This document shows positions 13,726-18,098 of a DNA stretch of 18,098 bases, piece after piece. The position numbers were made by a program, and so were the translations under genes. How positions within the stretch are numbered: position 1 is the first letter of the stretch; each line of letters starts with the position of its first letter. The notes under the pieces are model-generated. The model saw only the letters and a program-made list of their open reading frames with translations, did no database searches and was not told the origin of the DNA. Source of the DNA: Candidatus Curtissbacteria bacterium RIFCSPLOWO2_01_FULL_38_11b (GTDB lineage: Bacteria > Patescibacteriota > Microgenomatia > Curtissbacterales > GWA2-41-24); NCBI GenBank assembly GCA_001774995.1, contig MFBO01000031.1, forward strand, positions 832 to 18,929, given 5' to 3'.

Positions 13726-14436
13726 TCAGGCCCTAAAAAGATACGCTTGTCTTAACTTCTGCCCAAACCTTTCAATTGCATAGCGAAGAGTAGTTCTGGG
13801 GATATTTTTGTAATTTTCCTTCAAAAATTTCTCCAAAACTCTCTGGTCCTTTTTCCCGACTTCTCTTAGCATCCAGCCTACTGCTTTGTGCAAAAGGTCA
13901 TGATTGTCAAAAAGCAATAATTTGGCAATTTTCAATGTATCGTCAAATTCGTTATTTTTGATGAAATAGTAAGTAGCAACTATAGCAATTCGTCTTTCCC
14001 AAAGATTTTTTGATTTTGCCAGTTTGTAGAGTATCGATTTGGGTTTATCCAAAAGATATGCCCCGACAATTTTTTCGGCGGTTAAATCAACAAGGTCCCA
14101 GTTATTAACATATTTCGTATTCTTTAAATAAAAATCAAAGATTTGCTTCTTATTTTTATCATCAGCACTCTGAAACTGGTCAACTAAGTTTAAAAGCGCA
14201 ACCAGCCTTTCTTCATGAATTTTCGATTTTAAAAGAACTTTAATCTCACTTATTTTCAAATCACCAAACTTTTTGGCCAATTTTCGAGACTGGGGAACAG
14301 TTACACCCAAAAACACATCACCTTCACCATATTGTCCTTTCCCCGTTTTGAAAAACCGGCCCAAAATCCTAGCTCTTTTAGAATCAGCTAAAGCTCTAAG
14401 CTCTATACGCAATTTGTTTACATCAGTGTTGCTCAT
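13726..14436 (-). CDS. AlkD-like DNA alkylation repair glycosylase
   Basis: HEAT-repeat DNA glycosylase family protein of 236 residues that removes N3/N7-alkylated purines. VFLGVTVPQSRKLAKKF (41-57) is the family signature. The catalytic-pocket residues map well: W113 and D117 (NNWDLVDLT) share the spacing of W109/D113 in Bacillus cereus AlkD, R148 lies in LWERRIAIVA, and W188 in KAVGWMLREVGKKD corresponds to W187. The C-terminal TTLRYAIERF is also typical. It is divergent from the GSDH-like gene, with 54 bases between starts. No Shine-Dalgarno is seen. Confidence 0.93.
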   Translation of the reverse strand: MSNTDVNKLRIELRALADSKRARILGRFFKTGKGQYGEGDVFLGVTVPQSRKLAKKFGDLKISEIKVLLKSKIHEERLVALLNLVDQFQSADDKNKKQIFDFYLKNTKYVNNWDLVDLTAEKIVGAYLLDKPKSILYKLAKSKNLWERRIAIVATYYFIKNNEFDDTLKIAKLLLFDNHDLLHKAVGWMLREVGKKDQRVLEKFLKENYKNIPRTTLRYAIERFGQKLRQAYLFRA

Positions 14437-14490
14437 TTACAAGTTGGAAAGAATTCTAATGATTTGCTCATTGTTGTATTATTTACAAGT
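14429..14490. repeat. Partial duplication between alkD-like gene and GSDH gene, with -10
   Basis: TTGCTCATTTACAAGT (14429-14444) recurs at 14464-14490 as TTGCTCATT, an 11-base insert GTTGTATTATT, then TACAAGT. The first copy covers the alkD-like start codon on the minus strand. The insert supplies a -10 (TG-TATTAT, 14475-14482) that ends eight bases before the ATG at 14491. Confidence 0.65.
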
Positions 14491-15633
14491 ATGTCAAGAA
14501 AGGCAATCATCGTATTAATCTTGGTATTGCTAGCAGCGGCCTTTGCATTTGCATTCTCGTTTTTTAAAATTGGCTCCCTTCCCAAAAGGTTAAAAGACAT
14601 CCCCCAAGCAATACCTCAAAAGGAAAATGTAGAAAGTAACGAGGAAAACAGGGATACTGCACCTATTTGGGAAATCGCCGCAAATTTGGAAGTGCCGTGG
14701 GCTCTAGCGTTTTTGCCAGATGGAAGTCTAATTGTCACAGAACGCAAGGGAACAGTCAGATTAATTGATAAGAATGGCAATTTAATTAAAGATCCAGTCG
14801 CTACTATTGCTGTCAAACAAATTGCCGAAAGCGGTCTCCATGGTATAACACTTCATCCGGATTTTAATGTAAACCATTTTCTTTATCTTTATTACACCTA
14901 TTCATCAAACGGCCAGAATACACTAAACAGGGTTTCCAGATTTGTCTTCGAAAATAACACGCTTTCAAATGAAACAGTTATCGTCGACACTATTCCCGGA
15001 GCCCAATTTCACGATGGTGGCAGAATAAAGTTTGGTCCGGATAAAAAACTTTATATTACAACCGGCGATGCACTCGAGCCGTCGCTTGCCCAAGACACAA
15101 ATTCACTGGCAGGAAAGATTTTAAGAGTTAACGATGACGGTTCCCCTGTATCCACTAATCCATTTACAAGCCGTGTCTATTCATATGGTCATCGCAACCC
15201 TCAAGGAATTACTTGGGACGATACGGGCAGACTTTGGGAAACAGAACATGGCCAAACCAATACAGATGAACTCAACCGTATCGAGCCTGGAAAAAATTAC
15301 GGCTGGCCAGTTATTAGAGGTGCCGAGTCACAAAAAGGGCTGGAATCGCCAATTGAGCAGAGTGGCCAAAACACCTGGGCGCCAGCGGGAGCTGCTTACT
15401 TAAATGGTTCAATCTTTTTTGCTGGCCTTCGTGGCCAAGCTCTTTTTGAAGCTAAAATAGAAAATGGCAAGGTCGCATTATTAGAACATTTCAAAGGTGA
15501 ACTTGGCAGGATTCGTGAAGTAATAGTTGGACCCGATGATATGCTCTATATAACAACCAGCAATCGCGACGGCCGGGGGATCCCACTCCCCGGTGATGAT
15601 AAAATATTAAGAGTTAACCCACAAAAGCTGTGA
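14491..15633 (+). CDS. GSDH-family PQQ-type sugar dehydrogenase-like beta-propeller, anchored
   Basis: A 380-residue protein with an N-terminal signal-anchor (5-25), an acidic linker and a six-bladed GSDH propeller. Family members (soluble glucose/aldose sugar dehydrogenases such as YliI) oxidise sugars outside the membrane with PQQ. Visible marks are VPWALAFLPDG (68-78), LHGITLHPDF (116-125), HDGGRIKFGPD with candidate catalytic H174, GHRNPQG (233-239), TEHGQTNTDELN (251-262), NYGWPVI and the final DDKILRVNP. I prefer the ATG at 14491 over the TTG at 14464 because it begins the anchor properly and follows a -10. Whether PQQ is bound is uncertain. It may be a structural or glycan-binding propeller. 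Confidence 0.87.
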   Translation: MSRKAIIVLILVLLAAAFAFAFSFFKIGSLPKRLKDIPQAIPQKENVESNEENRDTAPIWEIAANLEVPWALAFLPDGSLIVTERKGTVRLIDKNGNLIKDPVATIAVKQIAESGLHGITLHPDFNVNHFLYLYYTYSSNGQNTLNRVSRFVFENNTLSNETVIVDTIPGAQFHDGGRIKFGPDKKLYITTGDALEPSLAQDTNSLAGKILRVNDDGSPVSTNPFTSRVYSYGHRNPQGITWDDTGRLWETEHGQTNTDELNRIEPGKNYGWPVIRGAESQKGLESPIEQSGQNTWAPAGAAYLNGSIFFAGLRGQALFEAKIENGKVALLEHFKGELGRIREVIVGPDDMLYITTSNRDGRGIPLPGDDKILRVNPQKL

Positions 15634-15654
15634 ACTTAGAAACCAAAACTCCTC

Positions 15655-15683
15655 TTGATTAATTTCTGATTTTTTGCCATACT
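15655..15683 (+). promoter_or_regulatory. Promoter of the small membrane protein-ZIP pair
   Basis: TTGATT (15655-15660), a 17-base spacer and extended -10 TGCCATACT (15675-15683). It ends 11 bases before the ATG at 15695. The optimal spacing makes this one of the better promoters here. Confidence 0.5.
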
Positions 15684-15694
15684 TTTTAGAATTA

Positions 15695-15901
15695 ATGATA
15701 ATAAAAAAAATTAAGACAGATAAAAATTTTTACTTTACGATAGCTTTCATCTTCGGCCTTTTAATCTTCACCTATATCGTCTTTCACCTTTCTATCGGTT
15801 GGTTCACAATTGTCATGCCAATTTTTGCAGGATTGATTTTCTTGGCTATTTTTTTAGTACCTGAGGAAGAGGAAAAAACAAAAAATAAGAAAGATCTTTA
15901 G
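15695..15901 (+). CDS. Small two-helix membrane protein
   Basis: A 68-residue protein I do not recognise. It has two hydrophobic helices (about 13-33, FYFTIAFIFGLLIFTYIVF, and 36-56, GWFTIVMPIFAGLIFLAIFLV) joined by a short turn, with a basic N-terminus and an acidic-then-basic tail (PEEEEKTKNKKDL). The ATG at 15695 is chosen over the TTG at 15674, which lies in the predicted promoter. It is 14 bases upstream of the ZIP gene and probably co-transcribed, so it could be an accessory to the transporter, though its small size leaves that a guess. Confidence 0.65.
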   Translation: MIIKKIKTDKNFYFTIAFIFGLLIFTYIVFHLSIGWFTIVMPIFAGLIFLAIFLVPEEEEKTKNKKDL

Positions 15902-15915
15902 ACCCCTCTATTGTA

Positions 15916-16653
15916 ATGTTGCTTGCGTACATTTTTATTTTTACGATAATTGGTAGCGTCCTTTCGCTTGTCGCCAGCTTCCTTTTAATCTTCAAAAAAA
16001 CTATAACTGAAAGCTTTTCAAATTATCTGGTTAGTTTTGCAGCAGGTGTTCTGCTCACCTTTGCATTTCTGGATCTCCTGCCAGAAGCCCAAGAAGCCGC
16101 AGGCGAACATAATTTTTTAATACCGGCACTTTTAGGGTTTATCGTCTTTTTTTTAACAGAGCGCTACTTAAGGCTTTTTCATCATCATCACGGCCACGGA
16201 GAAAAAACCCCGACAGTTCTTGTATTAATCGGCGACGGAGTCCATAACTTTATAGATGGCGTTATCATTACCGCCAGTTTTCTTACAAGCATTCCCTTGG
16301 GAATTGCCACTTCTTTAGCTGTTGCAGCCCATGAAATACCCCAGGAAATTGCCGACATGGGAGTTCTTCTTGCAAATGGCCTTTCAAAATCTAAAGCCCT
16401 TTTTTATAACTTTCTCTCCGCTCTAACTGCTCTTTTTGGCGCACTTTTAGCTTATTATTTTGCAGAAATAATTGAAGGTAATCTTTATATTTTCTTATCG
16501 TTAACCGCGGGTTTTTTTATTTATATCTCTGCAAGCGACTTGATACCAAGCCTTCACGAGCAGAATCTCAAAGATAAAAGCTTACAATATATTCTAGTTT
16601 TTTTGCTGGGAGTTGTTTTGGTCTTTGTTTCAAGCTTACTTTTAGAAGCTTGA
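15916..16653 (+). CDS. ZIP-family divalent metal transporter
   Basis: A 245-residue polytopic membrane protein that moves Zn2+ or other divalent metals into the cytoplasm. There are about eight hydrophobic segments. The transport-site motifs are complete: GDGVHNFIDGVII (HNxxDG) on helix IV and AHEIPQEIADMGVLL (HExxxE) on helix V. The HHHHGHGEK cluster lies in the cytoplasmic loop between helices III and IV, as is usual for metal-sensing loops. LVSFAAGVLLTFAFLDLLPEA and SASDLIPSLHE are also family features. It follows the small membrane protein by 14 bases. Its 3' end overlaps the convergent YjbQ gene by 12 bases. Confidence 0.95.
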   Translation: MLLAYIFIFTIIGSVLSLVASFLLIFKKTITESFSNYLVSFAAGVLLTFAFLDLLPEAQEAAGEHNFLIPALLGFIVFFLTERYLRLFHHHHGHGEKTPTVLVLIGDGVHNFIDGVIITASFLTSIPLGIATSLAVAAHEIPQEIADMGVLLANGLSKSKALFYNFLSALTALFGALLAYYFAEIIEGNLYIFLSLTAGFFIYISASDLIPSLHEQNLKDKSLQYILVFLLGVVLVFVSSLLLEA

Positions 16654-17040
16654 AGAAATTATCGATAAAATAATTTCCCTTTCTTTTGGTCCGTTAAATT
16701 CAATTAACACAACTTTTTGCCATGTCCCTAAAACTAATTTTTTATTTTCAAATGGAATAGTTAAGTCTGTTCCGATTATTGTAGAAGCAATATGATCAGG
16801 TGTGTGTTTTGGATCGTGGGGATGTCTGTAATTTAATTTCGGCACTATTTTGCCAATTGCATCTAAAATATCCTCATCTGTTCCGGGATCTAAATCTGCT
16901 GTCGTTATTGCCGCTGTAGTATGTGCTAAAAATAAATGACAAATCCCAGATTCTTTTTTTGATTTTGCTAAAACATCATTTACGTAATCAGTGATATTAA
17001 CAACCTGCCTAACTTTTTTTGTATTAACAGTTATTTTCAT
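16642..17040 (-). CDS. yjbQ: YjbQ/UPF0047 family protein
   Basis: A 132-residue protein of the UPF0047 (YjbQ, secondary thiamine-phosphate synthase-like) family. Some members have weak thiamine-phosphate synthase activity, and the true role is unsettled. The signature is intact: FLAHTTAAITTADLDPG (37-53), DHIASTIIGTDLTIPFENKKLVLGTWQKVVLIEFNGPKERE. The usual conserved histidine/aspartate set (H40, the HPHDP and PDH histidines) is visible. The length is typical. The ATG lacks a Shine-Dalgarno. Its stop lies inside the ZIP gene. Upstream, the gap before it contains a decayed start fragment of the tandem gene family. Confidence 0.93.
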   Translation of the reverse strand: MKITVNTKKVRQVVNITDYVNDVLAKSKKESGICHLFLAHTTAAITTADLDPGTDEDILDAIGKIVPKLNYRHPHDPKHTPDHIASTIIGTDLTIPFENKKLVLGTWQKVVLIEFNGPKEREIILSIISSSF

Positions 17041-17057
17041 TCTTCAAACACTACACT

Positions 17058-17086
17058 TTTTCACCAGCTAAACACTCTTAAGTCAT
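17058..17086 (-). pseudogene. Relic 5' fragment of the CGYGCGYGCH gene family
   Basis: On the minus strand, ATGACTTAAGAGTGTTTAG plus the next ten bases matches the start of the 303-residue gene at 26 of 29 positions. All three differences are transitions. The CAG at codon 3 has become TAA, and another stop follows, so it is not translated. No later part of the gene is detectable before yjbQ. It indicates a further, deleted copy. Confidence 0.75.
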
Positions 17087-17102
17087 ATAAACTTTTTTAA
17101 CA

Positions 17103-18014
17103 TTAATGGCAGCCATAACCACAGCCATAGCCGCAGAAACCACAACTCTGGGCCCCTCCACCCGGAGTATCTTCCTGGACAAAAGGCGGATACTCCTTAT
17201 ATTTAGTCACCGGATTTTCATAAGCAATAGAAATTAGGTTAACAAGTGCTTGTTTATCAAAACTTCTGGATTGCACACAAACTAAAAGTGGAGATTCGAC
17301 TTGTATTATCGCTTCTGCATTTTCTGTACCCGGTATCTCCAATCCTAAAAACGTTTTTCTGAATTTTGTTTTTTTACTAACCACCTCATGCTTATATTTT
17401 GGTTGGGTACTAGCAATAAAAATTGTTTGATCTTCCCCGTTTCTTGACAGTTTTAGATCAAAACATTTATCTACAAATATTTGATATCCATGCAAACATT
17501 TTCCTCCCCTTTCATGCCACCGATATCCCCACCAAGCATTTTTAACAATCGCTCGTATATTTTGTGGTATTGAGGCAAAATTCAACTCTTCTTGTGAATA
17601 ATAAGGATATGGTGGATAAATGTCTTCAGTTGAACTCTGCCAATTTTTTAATTTCCATTCATAAAGTTCCTTGAAATCCGGCAATACAGTTTGTGGAGGA
17701 CTAAAATTAGGATTGTTAATAGATGGCTCTAGTCGACCAAGAAAGAAAATATATTGATCGTAATCTATATGATTAAACATCAATTCACCATTTACATTTT
17801 GCGGTTTCATAAATTCGTCAATTACACCCGCCACATCTATTTCTTTTAATTTGAGAATTACCTCTTTAAGTGCGAGTGTTTTTCTAAGATAATCAATTAC
17901 TTTTTGTCGTGTAATGTTCTCATGAGGCTCTAGATGTTCATGCTCCAAAGAACCAAAAATCCATAGATTATCAAATTTTTCAGAATTTTCACCAGCTAAA
18001 CGCTCCTGAGTCAT
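17103..18014 (-). CDS. Unknown protein with CGYGCGYGCH C-terminal tail, tandem family
   Basis: A 303-residue protein I do not recognise. It has no signal peptide or membrane segment. The body (about 1-280) is mixed, with a helical N-terminal part (HENITRQKVIDYLRKTLALKEVILKLKEID), a Tyr/Pro/Trp-rich centre (IYPPYPYYSQEELNF, AWWGYRWHERGGKCLHGYQIF) and a beta-rich end. The last residues, from about 284, are PGGGAQSCGFCGYGCGYGCH, with C291, C294, C298, C302 and terminal H303. I choose the ATG at 18014 because AAGGAG (18024-18029) sits nine bases upstream and because it is the start shared with the relic at 17058-17086. The preceding gene on the same strand ends with the same tail 16 bases away. 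The tail could bind metal, form disulfides, be modified, or be a sorting tag. Confidence 0.8.
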   Translation of the reverse strand: MTQERLAGENSEKFDNLWIFGSLEHEHLEPHENITRQKVIDYLRKTLALKEVILKLKEIDVAGVIDEFMKPQNVNGELMFNHIDYDQYIFFLGRLEPSINNPNFSPPQTVLPDFKELYEWKLKNWQSSTEDIYPPYPYYSQEELNFASIPQNIRAIVKNAWWGYRWHERGGKCLHGYQIFVDKCFDLKLSRNGEDQTIFIASTQPKYKHEVVSKKTKFRKTFLGLEIPGTENAEAIIQVESPLLVCVQSRSFDKQALVNLISIAYENPVTKYKEYPPFVQEDTPGGGAQSCGFCGYGCGYGCH

Positions 18015-18030
18015 AGAATTTTTCTCCTTA

Positions 18031-18098
18031 TTAATGGCACCCATAGCCGCAACCATAGCCACAGCCTCCAAAACTTGCACCTGGTATATAGGCATTAT
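18031..18098 (-). CDS. 3' end of a paralogous or cognate gene ending CGYGCGYGCH
   Basis: Only the last 21 codons are in the window, reading NAYIPGASFGGCGYGCGYGCH and stop (the penultimate frame relative to the following gene). The final ten residues equal those of the next gene, and PGA/PGG precedes both. The bulk lies outside. It is followed by TAATAAGGAG, so the next gene starts 16 bases later and the two are probably co-transcribed. Codon-level identity is incomplete (TGGTTGCGG against TGGCTGTGG), so the tail similarity is not just a very recent copy. Confidence 0.75.
   Translation of the reverse strand, partial: NAYIPGASFGGCGYGCGYGCH

Noticed and set aside
18012..18095. N-terminal extension MPIYQVQVLEAVAMVAAMGAINKEKN of the tail gene, which would look like a hydrophobic leader
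   Set aside because: It is an out-of-frame reading of the CGYGCGYGCH tail of the preceding gene. The ATG at 18014 has a Shine-Dalgarno and matches the start of the relic copy.

Overview
The window reads as a chromosomal segment of a reduced-genome bacterium, most likely a Patescibacteria/CPR member and perhaps of the Microgenomates group. The basis is indirect: low GC, short intergenic gaps, a shortened RF1, a histidyl-tRNA synthetase with no anticodon-binding domain, an rpsF-ssb-rpsR cluster without rplI, a DUF5674 gene, many start codons lacking a Shine-Dalgarno, and dispersed palindromic repeats. Lineage was not tested by any search.

Layout. 1-2600: the 3' end of a GIY-YIG nuclease gene on the plus strand, then dnaB and a UlaG-like metallo-beta-lactamase-fold gene on the minus strand. 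2600-6770 (plus): a membrane-anchored Ig-like protein, hisS, rpmE, prfA and a DedA-family membrane protein. The rpmE-prfA gap of 290 bases holds a strong structured-RNA candidate. 6784-10668 (minus): rpsF-ssb-rpsR, then ctpA and htrA. 10820-14436 (minus): ychF, a helical hypothetical overlapping a DUF5674 gene, a membrane-anchored alpha/beta hydrolase, and an AlkD-like glycosylase. 14491-16653 (plus): a GSDH-type beta-propeller, a small membrane protein and a ZIP metal transporter. 16642-18098 (minus): YjbQ and a tandem array of genes for proteins ending CGYGCGYGCH.

The core genes serve translation (hisS, rpmE, prfA, rpsF, rpsR, ychF) and replication (dnaB, ssb). ctpA and htrA form an envelope proteolysis pair. 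Three features stand out. First, at 17.05-18.1 kb a tandem family shares an identical Cys/Gly/Tyr tail and leaves a decayed start fragment of another copy. Second, palindromic or tandem repeats sit in frame inside prfA and ychF, including a perfect 30-base palindrome in prfA. Third, extended -10 promoters recur 6-9 bases before start codons, pointing to leaderless transcripts.
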